Assembly: GCF_036669915.1 (NCBI RefSeq)
Contig: NC_089325.1
Span: 9,729,731-9,793,730, forward strand
DNA: 64,000 nt
Source of the DNA: Pocillopora verrucosa
Lineage: Eukaryota > Cnidaria > Anthozoa > Scleractinia > Pocilloporidae
Reading direction: 5' to 3'
Of this stretch, positions 34,001 to 45,652 are shown piece by piece. Made by a program: the position numbers and the translations under genes. The notes under the pieces were generated by a model, which was not told the origin of the DNA, searched no databases, and saw only the letters and a program-made list of their open reading frames with translations. Numbering within the stretch: the first letter of the stretch is position 1; each line of letters begins with the position of its first letter.

Positions 34001-35061
34001 CCCTTCTCACTGAATATGTATGTATATTGCTTCCTTTATCTTTCCGTTTTTCAAAATAAAAAAAGCGCAAACTTATTTTATCTGATACGAGGAACGCAAG
34101 GTCAGTTCGATCCACATGCAATACAGTAATAATAACCTAGAATATCGGGAAAATTTTAGTCGGGCGCTAGTGTCCTCCCCCCCACTGCGCCCTACTCCAG
34201 AAACTTTGCCCGCGTCGCAGAAGTGAGGTTTGCGGTTATTCAGGCGTGGGCAAAAACTGCTGCTGAGAGAAACTAGATACTGTAGAGTTTTATAAGCACT
34301 CACTCACCCACACTGCCCTCGATGTAGTAGGGAATCAAAGGACGACCGCTTGAATCCATCCAACGCTTAGAAAGACTTCTTAATGTAGCGCGCTTCTGTC
34401 GTCCGCTAGAGATCTGGGTTTTGATCATTTTTCGTTGGCTTTCTGTTAGTTCGATATCTCCCTCGTGTAAAAAAAGCCCGCTTCTGTCTGACACTTGAAT
34501 GATGTTGATTATAATAAAACAATTAATGAATAAATGACAAGCGACTCAGTCGCACAGTGCGCTTGTATGAACAGTAAACCCACAAGTAATGAACATGGTC
34601 ACAGATTTTTACTGTCGTATTACGCCAAAATTTTTTTAAGCCACAACAATAACGCCGTCATTCATAAGACTGGATAAAGCATTAGGATGAAGCAAATCTG
34701 AAAATGTGATAAATTAATGAAAAAAATCAGTGCTCACTTCGTAAGTTTGCCTCTGCATTGTTGGCCTGTTCGATCGCTTGGAAGGCGGAGGCGGAGAACT
34801 CCCCTCTTGCTGTCGAGGTATTTGCTTTCGACGAATTCCCTTGTAGCTGATCTGAGACTAGCAAAAATCCAGCTGATGATTAGTTTTATTTTCTTCACTG
34901 TAATTCAATAGAAATTATCGACTGTTCAATACAAACTCCCAAAACTAGAACGGAATTTGAACTGCGCAGTGCAAAAGCGAAATTTTACCTGTAGGAGCTG
35001 CAGACGATTCCTCAACTTGTGCTACCACAAGCAAAGCTGCACAAACCCACAAGGATATCAT
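31072..35061 (-). CDS. Secreted astacin metalloprotease with two ShKT domains (paralogue 2)
   Basis: Nine exons: 34989-35061, 34738-34857, 34308-34493, 33774-33891, 33565-33656, 32869-32952, 32398-32655, 31516-31635, 31072-31196; 391 residues. The signal peptide exon is nearly identical to that of the FN2-containing neighbour ([17 protein letters not shown]). Propeptide 25-99 has a variant switch motif, LHEGDI (the Phe is replaced by His), then RQKR at 96-99. The catalytic domain has [12 protein letters not shown] from 194 and SVMHY at 249-253. A proline/threonine-rich linker ([13 protein letters not shown]) leads to ShKT domains at 311-350 and 351-391, each with six cysteines. Expected to be an active secreted protease; substrates unknown. 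The coding sequence is closest to the paralogue at 36211-40212. AATAAA lies about 85 bases past the stop. Confidence 0.93.
32034..32246. repeat. ~210-bp MITE-like element, copy 4
   Basis: It begins TTAACCCTTTCACTATTAAGATCTGATTG and ends CTGGGAGTTAGAGCGTTAAG. It belongs to the subfamily with CTCCCCTCCAGCTACTAGACATT, also seen at 37223 and 46199. It lies in an intron of astacin paralogue 2. Confidence 0.75.
33169..33356. repeat. ~190-bp MITE-like element, copy 5
   Basis: It begins GTTAACCCATGAGTGACCAACGTATAATTTCTCC and contains GATCCAATACCAAATTCCCC and TTGTATGGCAGACAGTAAAGAG, matching copy 1 in orientation. The right end is degraded (TGTAAAGGGCTTA). Confidence 0.7.
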
Positions 35062-36210
35062 GTCTAACTGATATGCAACGGTCAGCTTTAGACTGTAGCA
35101 AGCGTTAATCTTCTTAGACACTATATCATCAAAGTTGTGGCAGACGTGACAAATGATTTTATTTTCAATTTTTATTACGCAGGTAAAACACAGTTGGATA
35201 TTTTTCTGTCCTGTCATATCTCACTTTTCTGTCATCATTCCATTGTGTATGACTAAGACAAACTTGATCATTATTATCCGGTAGCACGTGGCGCATATCG
35301 TAAACCTCCTGTAACACAGCGCTTGTTGACAAAACGCGCGTTTTACCTCTTTAAAGTAAATATCTTTAAAAAAATAACAACATCGGTGCTCGAGAAACCT
35401 CGAAAATGTCTAAAAAATGTTTATATAAACCCCACTGTACTCCCCGACTTGTCAATTTGACAGACAAATCACGTTTACTGCATGTGAGTACCCAGACATA
35501 AGTCAGACGTGCAAACGATTCGAAACGTCGAAACAGCAAAACAACTGCATACATTGAAACCTTTCCAACCCAAGGACCTTTTCTGAAGTCTCCTTGATCC
35601 CTTACAACCCAACAAAAATATTCTTCATACTGTTTTCTATTCATATCCTATGGTACGACAAGGAGAATTTATTTAACATTCAAGAGCTTCTATAGTTGGA
35701 GAACGGAAAGGGACTGGCGCCTAAAAAATTACTCAACTCCTTGCGGTCGTCCATCGATATGCGTTGCCGGCGCGATTCTATTACGCGCGTCGCGCTTACC
35801 TAAGTTCACCTGAAAAACGCAAAACAAATGAAGGAAATTTATCAGTTGCGCGTTAAAAAAAATGACTCTTTCATATGAGTGCATCCAGTTCCGCAAACTA
35901 TCCTCGCACTATTCTCCCACTTGCCTCGGGTTCAGCTCGCGCTTGCTTAAATATATATATTTAAAGACAAGTAAACAGAACGTCACTTTAATGTCCAGCA
36001 AGCTGCTGCGTCAAAAATTCATCTATATTTATTAACTATTACTTTGGAAAGAAAAGAGAGAAAAGAAACTATTTATTAAAGAATACACATTTTATTAATG
36101 GACCTAAAAACTTAAGATTGGATTAAAAAAATGCTTAGAGCGGTTTTACATTTTTCCTTTAAAAAAATACTAGTTTATAATACAACTCTTGCACTGAAAA
36201 CTAAGCGCTC
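35062..36210. other. Promoter and intergenic space between astacin paralogues 2 and 3
   Basis: The first 250 bases repeat the promoter of the FN2-containing gene (ATCAAAGTTGTGGCAGACGTGAC at 35128-35150 and a CACAGTTGGATATTTTTCTG block near 35180). The rest shows nothing coding; a TATATATA stretch is near 35950. AATAAA of the next gene is at 36072-36077 (minus strand). Confidence 0.55.
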
Positions 36211-39200
36211 TTAGCATAAGCCACAGGATTTTTTACAATTAGTTGACATGTAGGTGTAGTACTGTGAGTTTCGACGACAGAAACCTCTTCTTCTCCAATT
36301 TGGGCAGCTTTGATGAAGGTCAGCGCAGTTGGTGTCTGTGGAAACAATCAAAGGTTGATTCAATAAATAGATTGATCACTCATTCATTCAATTGAATGCT
36401 TTCATCCTTTATCAATAAAGGGAAAAATTACTGAGCGCTGATTGGTTGAGCGAGAGGGCATTTTTTCTTAATCGAGGGCTTTTTTAGTAATCAAGAGAGG
36501 GCATGATTACCTGTTAATGATTGGCTAATCCGTTGCATAGCAACCGTTCGTTATCTTGAAATTTGTTAAAAATAGACTGCGCGCGTGATTTTCCTTCGTA
36601 TAAATTTTGCCCTTTATTGATAAACAAGTAATCCCATGAGACCTCGTACTATTAAGGATTAATTGCACTTGAGTTTTCAAAATTTTGGAAAATTTTGAAA
36701 ACTCTCGTGCAATTAATCCTTAATAGTACTTGGCCTCATGTGATTACCTATACTAAGTCTTAAGATGAAAAAAAATTTGTCAAAATTAGAGCAAGGTCGA
36801 TATGATTTGACACAAAAGACACGCATAAAATTACAAATTGTTCCAGGTAAAGTACTTGTAATGATTATTAAATGATAAGCAACATACGGACTGAACTCGT
36901 GAAATTTGATAAACTGGACAGATTAGGGAAAAAATTAACTCACTTGTTCCGCAGAAGCAACTCTTTTGGCAGTTTCGTCTCATATACTCCTGATATGTGT
37001 GTGTGCAGTAACCCCTGGCCTTCCAAGATGGACAGTTGCGGTTATTATCTTTGTATCGACAGCCTGTTGATGAAAGCAAATCACTTTGATTAGAAATAAA
37101 CATCTGTGACCGCAGGATGCAACAGCTTACCAGACACTTGCAGAATGACATTAGTGGGAAGTACCAAAAACATTCTTATAACTTTATAATTTTTTTTATT
37201 GAAATGTGATGGGAAAAGTCATTTAACCTTTTAATTCCCAAGATCTGACTGTTAATTCTCCCTTCCAGCTGCTGCACATTACTTTGTAAATCAGTTATGA
37301 GAATTTAGTGTCAGATCAAGATAACAACTATTATCTAATAAATTGGAGTTTTCTCAATACCTTTATGCAGCATAATGTAAAGATATCGTAGGAAGAAGTT
37401 ACATGTTGATCACTTGTTGGGGTTAAAGGATTAATGCGGCAGTTTGAATCGTGGACTGTTCATTTTAAGTTTGCCCTCTGAATTAGAACCTGTGCCGAGA
37501 TTTTGCGAAACTTCGCCCTTCTGTTTTTTGTTTTGTCAGATCTTTAGTGGCAAAACTTGTCTAAATTTCACACATTGTAAAGCGAACGCTCTGAATTAAG
37601 AAGACACCAAATGAAATTCCAATTTTGTACCCATTACATCCGATGATTTGAATGAAGTTGTACCGGAGGGAAACATTAAGCTGGTTATCATGACGCGGGC
37701 ACCAGATGGCTAAAGGGTCCCGGATACCTCAAATTTCGCTGCTTCGTGGAATCAGGAACATTTCCAGGTTAAAAACATAGCCAGAGGAAAAAAAACAAAA
37801 CAAAAAACAACCCAGCAATACCTGTGGGTGGTCTTGCAGTTACTGGTTGTCCGTTACAGTACATCAGGTTCGCTTGTTGAACATCCTTGGCGCTCAATCC
37901 TCGAGTGTTTCCCAGCTTGGTGCTGCCATCTTTGCGTGAGATAGTTATACGTCCATTACCAAACGCGGTAGAGTGGTAATGCATCACACTGTCGTAATCA
38001 TACGAGACTCCACGTGAGTTAATGGCACTTGTCGACATCTTCCTGAATTGGGAGCGGAATCCTGGACAAGGAATATAGAACTCAAAATTACTTGATGTGT
38101 ATACAATTGACGATGTATGCTGAACTTCTTTTTCGAAATATTGTGTTGAAGTATTAGGAGCTTCAGTTCATCAAAAAACCTATGGTTCACATTGAATAAT
38201 AATTTGAACAATGCAAATCTTTCAATTTGAGTTTGGATAACGATGAAACATGTTCTGGCTCACTAAAGTTTCACAAAGTCTTATGCGCTTTTAATAGGGA
38301 TGATACATACCTACATAAATATTTAATTTGATATATTAGGTTATTTAAGGGAAAATGAAGAAGCTGATATGGCTTTCGAGTGGTTTATTTCACTTACCGC
38401 TTGGGATGTTATTCCAGTGAATGTTGATGTAACGATCCCTATCGGGACGGGATTGCTCGTGCCAGAACCCGAGAGCATGTCCTAAAAGAAAATGCGTAGC
38501 AAATGTTAGTTTTATAAAGAAGATGAAATATAAGATTTATTGATTCTGAAGTTCAAATCTTGCCAGACTACCGCAGCAAATAAATCAAACTTCTTAAGCT
38601 TTTTTTCTAATTCACTCACCAATTTCATGAACGACCACGCCAATGTGATCACAGCCACGTCCAATAGAAATCTTTTGTCCTCCTCCAACTCGTCCCACCA
38701 TGGAATAGCAGCTGTAAAATGAAAGAACACAAATGTTAGATGGAAATATTGACGTCAAACAGTGCTTTTGACGTTGTTTAAGCGACCTGGCCTTCCTGAT
38801 AATTGAGTTTCTTCCTTACCCTCCTCCAGAAAAGAAGCTGATGTAATTACGATGAGTTGTTCTTCGAACGAACCTCAGGCAAGGAACTTTACTCATCCAT
38901 TGTCTGATGGCAGCATCTATAACACGGCGAGCATGGGCTGCAACAAGACAAATCCACACCTTAATGTTTTAAAACCATTACTGTTAAGACGAGATTGCGT
39001 GTAAAAGTTCATGAAAAGTGTAAGGTCTCCACACATCCCAAAACGACCATGATTCGCGCGCCATTATCTCTTCTGAATTTAATATATTTAACATTGCTCT
39101 CCGTTTTTCTAAACGAAAAAAGGCGAAAGTACTTTCATCCGATACGAGAAATGTAAGGACGTAAACAAGGGAAAAGGGGCAAGGTGTAAGATACACGGAG

Positions 39201-39692
39201 AGCATCTGCTTAATTCATATCTCAGATTAGGGGGCTAATGTCGTAACCCCCTTTCCGCCCTCCCCCCCTCTTAACCCCCTGGCTAAAAACTCTACCTACG
39301 TCCCTCAGGGTTGATCACGCGTGGCTTGGGGAAAGAAAATTTGCTTACTTAGAGTACCCATAGTTTTGCATTCTGTTCATGCGTTCACACTCACCCACAC
39401 TGCCCTCGATGTAGTAGGGAATCAAAGGACGCCCGTTTGAATCCATCCACCGCCGAGCGAGACTTCTCATAGCACCGCGCTTCTGTCGTCCTCCTGAGTT
39501 CTGCTTCTTGAGAATTTTCCGTTGCCAGCCTGTTAGTTCGATATCTCCCTCGTGCAAGAAAAGCCCACTCCTGTCCGTCACTCAAAAAGTATAAAAAAAT
39601 TAAATCAATTAATAAATGAAAACCGTATTTATAATCGCAGAACACGCTCACATAAACGGTAAACCTGCAAATTACGAACTCAGTCACAGAGC

Positions 39693-39729
<37 letters not shown>

Positions 39730-40212
39730 TTCAATTACTTTTGTGCACAAAGTATATTTTTTGAAGAAACAACAAGAATGTCGTCATTCATAAGATTGGA
39801 TTACGGTAAGAGTAAAGAAGGTAAGTAACTAGCTAAAAAAATCAGTGCTTACTTCGTAAGTTTCCAACAGCATTGTTGGCCTGTTCGATGGCTTGAAAGG
39901 CCGAAATTTCCCCTTTTGATGTCGAGGTATTTCCCTGCAGTTGACCTGGGGCTAAAAAATTGAGATGCCGTTTAGTTTTGACTTCTTTGCAGTCCTTACA
40001 TAGAAATAATCGACTGTGCTGACCTTACAAAAACTCTCAAAATGCTCCAATATAGGATATAAGACTTTGATCTAGGAGTACTCAAAAATCCATCTATTAA
40101 AATTTGCAGTTGACTCAAAAATTTTCATACCTGGAGGTTGCATTAGTCCATCTGGTGTTAAAATGCATTCACTCATTTGCAGAAAAACTGCCAGTAGAAT
40201 CATACGAAACAT
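36211..40212 (-). CDS. Secreted astacin metalloprotease with two ShKT domains (paralogue 3)
   Basis: Nine exons: 40131-40212, 39853-39951, 39395-39580, 38820-38937, 38620-38711, 38398-38481, 37822-38061, 36944-37063, 36211-36335; 381 residues. The N-terminal exon differs from its neighbours but still encodes a signal peptide ([16 protein letters not shown]). The propeptide carries LHEGDI and RQKR, then [12 protein letters not shown] from 190 and SVMHY at 245-249; ShKT domains lie at 301-340 and 341-381. Exon sizes 186, 118, 92, 84, 120 and 125 equal those of paralogue 2, and stretches of exon are nearly identical at the DNA level, suggesting recent duplication or gene conversion. A TATATAA-like box is about 100 bases upstream of the ATG (near 40308-40318). 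Active secreted protease expected. Confidence 0.92.
36408..36624. mobile_element. MITE with TTTATCAATAAAGGG inverted ends
   Basis: The left end TTTATCAATAAAGGGAAAAA is matched in reverse by TTTGCCCTTTATTGATAAA at the right end. The 217-bp interior includes GCTGATTGGTTGAGCG and TTGCATAGCAACCG. Non-coding, intronic in astacin paralogue 3. Confidence 0.8.
36628..36747. repeat. 120-bp foldback hairpin, ~59-bp arms
   Basis: The left arm begins GTAATCCCATGAGACCTCG, runs through ACTATTAAGGATTAATTGCA and ends TTTTCAAAATTTT. The right arm mirrors it to end CCTCATGTGATTAC. A two-base loop and few mismatches. It directly abuts the MITE at 36408-36624. Confidence 0.9.
37223..37434. repeat. ~210-bp MITE-like element, copy 6
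   Basis: It begins TTAACCTTTTAATTCCCAAGATCTGACTG and ends GGGGTTAAAGGATTAA. Same subfamily as 32034-32246, and also in the intron just 3' of the catalytic exon of an astacin gene, so the insertion may predate that gene duplication. Confidence 0.75.
39692..39726. repeat. TA dinucleotide microsatellite
   Basis: An uninterrupted TA run of about 17 units in an intron of astacin paralogue 3. Confidence 0.9.
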
Positions 40213-41975
40213 CGTTAGTCTTGTGTCACTTCTCCTATACTGAAAATTGTTCGTACGCTCTGTTGGATGCTCTTGCTGAGAGATACTCTCCGAAGTTGAT
40301 TCGGTTATTTATATATCTTTTTTTAATAAAACATGATCTTTCAATGTGGGTGTTGTCAACTGACACCTCAGCTGCTGATGTGAATTCAGGTTACGTATTT
40401 GGTAATAACAACATTAAACTTCGTCATCAGCAGAGGCGGGAGAGGTCAAATTATTATTCAATTTCCGATCTTTAGAAAAGATGGACAGATTTATGTGTTT
40501 TTATGCTCTCATAAAATGCGTGGCGTATAAGAAACTATTAACAACGCAAAGAAGGGTCAGGGCTGTGTCTGATTTAAGTAGATTTACAAAAGATCAACGG
40601 CACCCATCCCTAATAAGATTACAATTAAAACTTCCCCGTTGGAATAAAGCTGGCCGTTACTGTTAGGACCTCTCGTGACGTGGGTTACCTGAAACTTTAC
40701 GTACCCTCAACTTTTGAAAGCATTAAAATGCTAAAAAAATTTCTTTTAATGCGTCGTTAGCGAGGATTGAGGAATCCTTTTTATGAAGTCCTTAGGTACG
40801 AGGTAACGTGTGAAGTCCAATTAGTAAGAAGAAGCTAATCCAGTTACACTTTCCTCCATGTCACGCACTCTGTCCTGACAGGAAGCAGGAGAAACTGTTT
40901 ATGTTTTATGATTAAAAAATTAAATTGGAGATGAAAATCTGAAAAATCTCAATCGTACTTATTCTACACCAAAGATCATCAGCAATCACAAAACTCATCA
41001 ACGCTAGCTCTGTTTAAACGTGATCCCAACTAAAAACCACCTACGTGATGCCTGGTCACGAACAAGCGAGGGAGTGGCGTGACAAAGACATAATGACGTC
41101 ATAGAGCTGCAATCATCTTGAGAGGCGACGTTGCACAATCAGACAAATTGTGAGAGAATAGTTTTTCTTTCCGTTTATAATGATTTATTTCGTGCTTATG
41201 AAATTGCGACTATGGGTCCGCAAATGGACCTGATCAAGCTATCACTATTTTCCACAGCGCTTGTTTGCGATTAGGCTTTATTTATGAACTTCAGAAGGTT
41301 GAAAGTGATACTCCTCAGCATGTCTCATGATGCCTTTACTTGGGTTGTCTGCAAATATGGAAATCTAACTTGATGGTAGATCGATCAACATTACTTCCGG
41401 GCGTCCGTCAGACAGCGGAAAAGGATATGTTTATTGCACATACCACGCATAGGAAACGTTGCGAGCTCTCGGATTCATTCCAGTTAAGATGTTAAAGTTC
41501 TAAAAGGCCAAAAATGCTTCTATGATCAGACATCCAGTACCTAACCGAGATTTCCCGTTTACATTAAATTGATCATTAGCTTATTTCTCCTTAAACCACG
41601 CGGTCTTAGCGCACGGAAATGACCGCTTGAAGGATAAGGAGGGTAAAATTCCTAGGCACAAACGCTTTCTCTTTTAAATACAATAGAATCGTTGTCTGAA
41701 GTATGCAAGCTGAAGAGGTATTTTCTTTGTCTGCCCGGTAATGCGTAAAGGAGAGGCAATTATTTCATGTTTATTATTGCGTGGTACGTGAGGGCGGCTG
41801 GTCTGGTTGGATTTGATATCTGGAAAAACTCCTGGTCGGGTAATGGAAATCAATTGTCAACGCGACGACTTGAAAATAAACAATGCTTTTCTTTTAATAG
41901 TATTTGTTGCGCCTTAGTTTGAAGTGCGTACCCTTAATGCTACGTCTTCGAATACGTTTTCCAAAGAACAGCAAC
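40213..41975. other. Divergent intergenic region between astacin paralogues 3 and 4
   Basis: The two genes are transcribed away from this 1.8-kb spacer. It should contain both promoters (TATA-like near 40308-40318 for the minus gene). Short open frames here (for example 40481-40666) have no domain or signal features. Confidence 0.5.
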
Positions 41976-44900
41976 ATGTTTAACTCTTGCGTCGCGACAT
42001 TTATGCTTTTTGGTACTCTACTGATCAATGCTCGGGGTCATATTCTGCAAAACTCCGAAAAAATCCAAGGTTAGTTGTTTCGTCTCAAAACTCTGAACGC
42101 TCATTTATCTGATTGTTCTCAATAGTCATTGGAATTCAAAATGATAATTTGTTGCTCACAACCAGATTTTCTTTTTGTTACACAGCACACTCGAGAAAAT
42201 CTTGAAACTTACTGGCTCATTATGCAAGCATACATTATATTTAAGACATCTATAACACTCCTAAGACTCCTTCACAGTAAAAGATTTCAACCAAGAATTG
42301 TCTGTGTGATTCAAACAGAATTTTTATTCGGCAATCTCGAGTCTTCGAATTCTCAGTGAACTTAACTGAGAGAAAACAATGATCAGAAACGTCAGGAGAA
42401 GGGAACGAATGGAAGGGAAAACATTTGAAGTATATGTATTAACGTTTCTTGATATTTCTTCTTCAAGACAATTCCACGCAAACTCAGGCAAATCAGACTC
42501 AGACGCCTAAGTCAGCTTTCGCAATGATCATGGAAGCGAACGGCATACAAGGAAAGAGCAGAGGTGAGTGAGAGACTCTCAAATTTATTTATAATGGTAA
42601 TAGGACCGAGCGGTGTCCAATTCGGTCTGTGATCATACGAGTGATCAACAAAATCGGACGACCGCGAAGCGGGAGTCCGATTTGTTAATGACGAGTATGA
42701 TTACAGACAGAATTGGATGACACGAAGTCCCGTTACCAATTAATCATAACCATTACAATTTCCAAAAAAATAAACAACAAATACATTTAGGACAAACATC
42801 TCCAGTAAGGACAATGTCTAAAGCGAAATACTTGGAAATTTCCCTGATTTTTTTATAGGGTAAGTGGTTGTTGCTATGGTTATTGTGATCAATTCTGTGA
42901 TTGGTGGATTTAGCTGAGTGGATTTAGTATGATTGGCTGCTTCAATTGTCCGGTTTCAGGTGTCAAATTACAGCAAACCGTCCGATTACACTGTCCGATT
43001 ACACTGTCCGATTACACTGTCCGATTACACTGTCCGATTTCACTGTCCGATTACACTGTCCGATTACAACTGCACAAAGTGATTAGTGAAATATAATGTA
43101 GCTGATGCACCTATCACATTTTGGGAAATTTTAATGGTTATGATTATAACTGTTAGAATCTCCCTAATAGTCGTTAATCACTTATTGTAGTTCAAATTGG
43201 GAGAATTAGATCATAATTCAAGTGAGGAAAACAGAAGCAAGTTCATTTGAAAATAATCTGTGATCTAACTTGTCACCCTTATCAGACGGGTACGAGCTTT
43301 TTCAAGGAGATATCCTAATGACAGACGATATACGTGACGAATTGCGTGACATGGGCTTATTCCCACTGCGTGAAAGCCCAACCAGTCCATCAAGGCGTAA
43401 ACGAGCTGCCATTTCAAACATTGCAAGGAGATGGATTGGAAGCAATAACAAGCCAGAGATCCCCTACCAACTTGAATCAAGCGTTCGTAAGTAAAACGTG
43501 AAATTTTCAGCGGCCGGTTTTTGTTTGTTTGTTTCGTTTTTTAGCAAAGTACCTTTTGGTAAATGTTGACTTATTCTTCCTGTTTCTCTCACCCACTCCT
43601 CGCGCTTCGTAATCTCAATATTCTCTTCTGGCATCCAGGTCACGCTCACCGGGTAATCAAACAAGGGATGGATCACTGGGTCCGACACGTGCCATGCCTG
43701 CGTTTCGTCCAGCGAACGAATCAGCGGTCTTACATCAGCTTTTTTGCCGGTGGAGGGTGAGCAGAACGGTCTAGTAAAAGACAAATTGTTTCCTTTCAAT
43801 TGAGAATCTTTTTCTGAACCGAAATAATATGATAAAAAAACGTTACATTTCAGTTGTTTTTCGCACGTTGGAAGGCAAGGAGGTGCCCAGCGGATTTCCA
43901 TAGCACGCGCATGTGAACACCTACATATCGTCGTTCACGAAATTGGTAAGAGATCTCTAAGCTACTTGAACTCTTGATTTTTTTTATTCCACAATTAATA
44001 GCTCAGTTCGCAAACAGATTCGACATATTATACCTCTGTGGTAACTATGTCCTCTTCTCGCTCCAGGTCATGCTCTCGGATTCTGGCACGAGCAGTCTCG
44101 GCCCGACCGAGACAGTTACGTAAACATCTACTGGAATAATATTTACCCTCGTAAGTAAAACAAACGTGAATGTCAAGTTGGATTAATCGTGTGAGAAGAT
44201 TTGAAAGGAAGGAAGACAAATCGAAAGAATTCTTATGTGTGGCTTTGCAGAAGCAGAGTGTTGAAAGAATAATGTCACCTCCCCGGCTGGGATGCTAGTA
44301 GGTCATTCCTTCCCCCCTCCCCCCCTCCCCCCTCTGTCATACAAAGCTGCTCGAGAGAGTGTTAAGAGATATCCCTTTTAATGGTCTCGAAGAAGCTTGG
44401 TTCCACAATAAGACAAGGTAGGAAGGGTTCCTGGACTTCGGCGCAATTATTTTCTACTTTACCTATCCTTCCAAGTGAATTAATGCCAATGAGCTTTATC
44501 TGTTCTTTTTGTTTAGAATTTAGGTATGCCTTTCACAAATACGCAGACGGGAGAATTAACAGTCTTGGTATCTCGTATGATTACGACAGTGTGATGCATT
44601 ACGATTCCCGCGCTTTCAGCATGAACGGCCGAACCACTATCGCGCGGAAAAACGGCGATACACGGCTCGGAAATACTCGGGGACTGAGTCGGAGGGATAT
44701 CGAGCAAGCTAAGTTACTCTACTGCAGAACTAAGTCAACTGACGAGCCACCGAGTGTAAGGCCTACAACTAAGTCACCTACAGGTGAGACTGTTTTGTTT
44801 CATAAAAATGTTATTTCGTAGCTGTTAACGGAATCAATAACAACCACTTCGCGGTAGACAGCACACCTTAGTACGGGAGAATGCCTTATTGTTGACTGGT

Positions 44901-45652
44901 CTGTAATCACACTTTTCTGGGCATAAAAGGAAATAAGAAGTTAGCGATATCCCAAAACCACACCGGACACTGAATGAGGGAATGGGCGCGTATTTTAGGG
45001 GAGGTGCTGATTGGAGGATTTAGGATGAGTCTTTAATAATCAAGTCCTAATTATATTTCAGGTTGTCGTTACTCAGACAAGCACAGGTTTTGCGCTTATA
45101 GGGCGTCACAGGGATTCTGTAAAAGAGGACACACGGATTACATGAACGAGAACTGCCAGAAAAGTTGTCTTTGTGTGAAAGGTGAATAGAGAAGTCATCG
45201 ATTTCATTGCTGTTGCCTCTTCCCTGGAAACGAATACGTTTTTGTTTCGTTTTGCTTTTTCCTATTTAATGCCATACACTACTTACAATGTATGTTATAT
45301 ACATTTGTATATTTTGAATTTCTTTTTGAGAAGGGGCGAACAGAAGTGAATTCGTATTCAGGGTCTCTTTTCCCCAGGCCTCCAGAAGGGAAATAAAGAT
45401 CGAAGAGTATGGGAACTAGATTCGGAGTCAAAGGGATGAGCAAGTGGATACACGAATGTGGGAAACGTTGGTAGCCCTCCTTTCCCCCTTTATTTTCTCA
45501 AAGTTGATTGGATTCCTGATAATTATTATTTTAAAGGTGTGTGCGTGGACAAAGAGGAAGACTGTCGTTCATGGGCAGCCAGTGGATACTGTCGTCACTC
45601 GTACAAAGATTACATGGAAAAAAATTGCAAAAAAAGTTGTAGAATATGCTGA
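41976..45652 (+). CDS. Secreted astacin metalloprotease with two ShKT domains (paralogue 4)
   Basis: Nine exons: 41976-42069, 42468-42563, 43286-43486, 43639-43756, 43854-43945, 44067-44150, 44517-44783, 45062-45181, 45537-45652; 395 residues. Signal peptide (hydrophobic [13 protein letters not shown]), an N-terminal linker rich in Thr and Gln, propeptide with canonical FQGDI (69-73), RRKR at 100-103, zinc site [12 protein letters not shown] from 198, Met-turn SVMHY at 253-257, Thr/Pro linker, then ShKT domains at 318-357 and 358-395. Its propeptide resembles that of the FN2-containing gene (FQGDI, RRKR) more than paralogues 2 and 3. The segment before the zinc helix ([27 protein letters not shown]) departs from the CYSMVGR...ISIGxGC pattern of the others. 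AATAAA is at 45900-45905. Confidence 0.92.
42598..42735. repeat. Foldback element with GACCGAGCGG motif
   Basis: GTCCAATTCGGTCTGTGATCATACGAG ... AAAATCGGACGACCGCG is followed by its inverted counterpart GAGTCCGATTTG ... GAGTATGATTACAGACAGAATTGGATGAC. The arms are about 55-60 bases around a GCGAAGCGGG loop. Intronic in astacin paralogue 4. Confidence 0.8.
42737..43153. repeat. Inverted-repeat-bounded segment with a 14-bp tandem array
   Basis: TTAATCATAACCATTACAATTTCC (42740-42763) recurs inverted as GGAAATTTTAATGGTTATGATTA (about 43130-43152). Between them, 42985-43070 holds about six copies of the 14-bp unit CTGTCCGATTACAC. The array motif GTCCGATT is also in the adjoining foldback, so the whole of 42598-43153 may be one composite element. 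Confidence 0.75.

Noticed and set aside
42985-43070. CRISPR-like regular array
   Set aside because: Units are 14 bases with no unique spacers and lie in a eukaryotic intron; it is a simple tandem repeat.
43464-43901. 145-codon minus-strand ORF
   Set aside because: Antisense shadow of astacin exons 43639-43756 and 43854-43945.
25144-45652. Calling the ShKT genes toxins
   Set aside because: The ShKT domains are tails of full-length astacin proteases with complete catalytic sites; domain similarity alone does not make a toxin gene.
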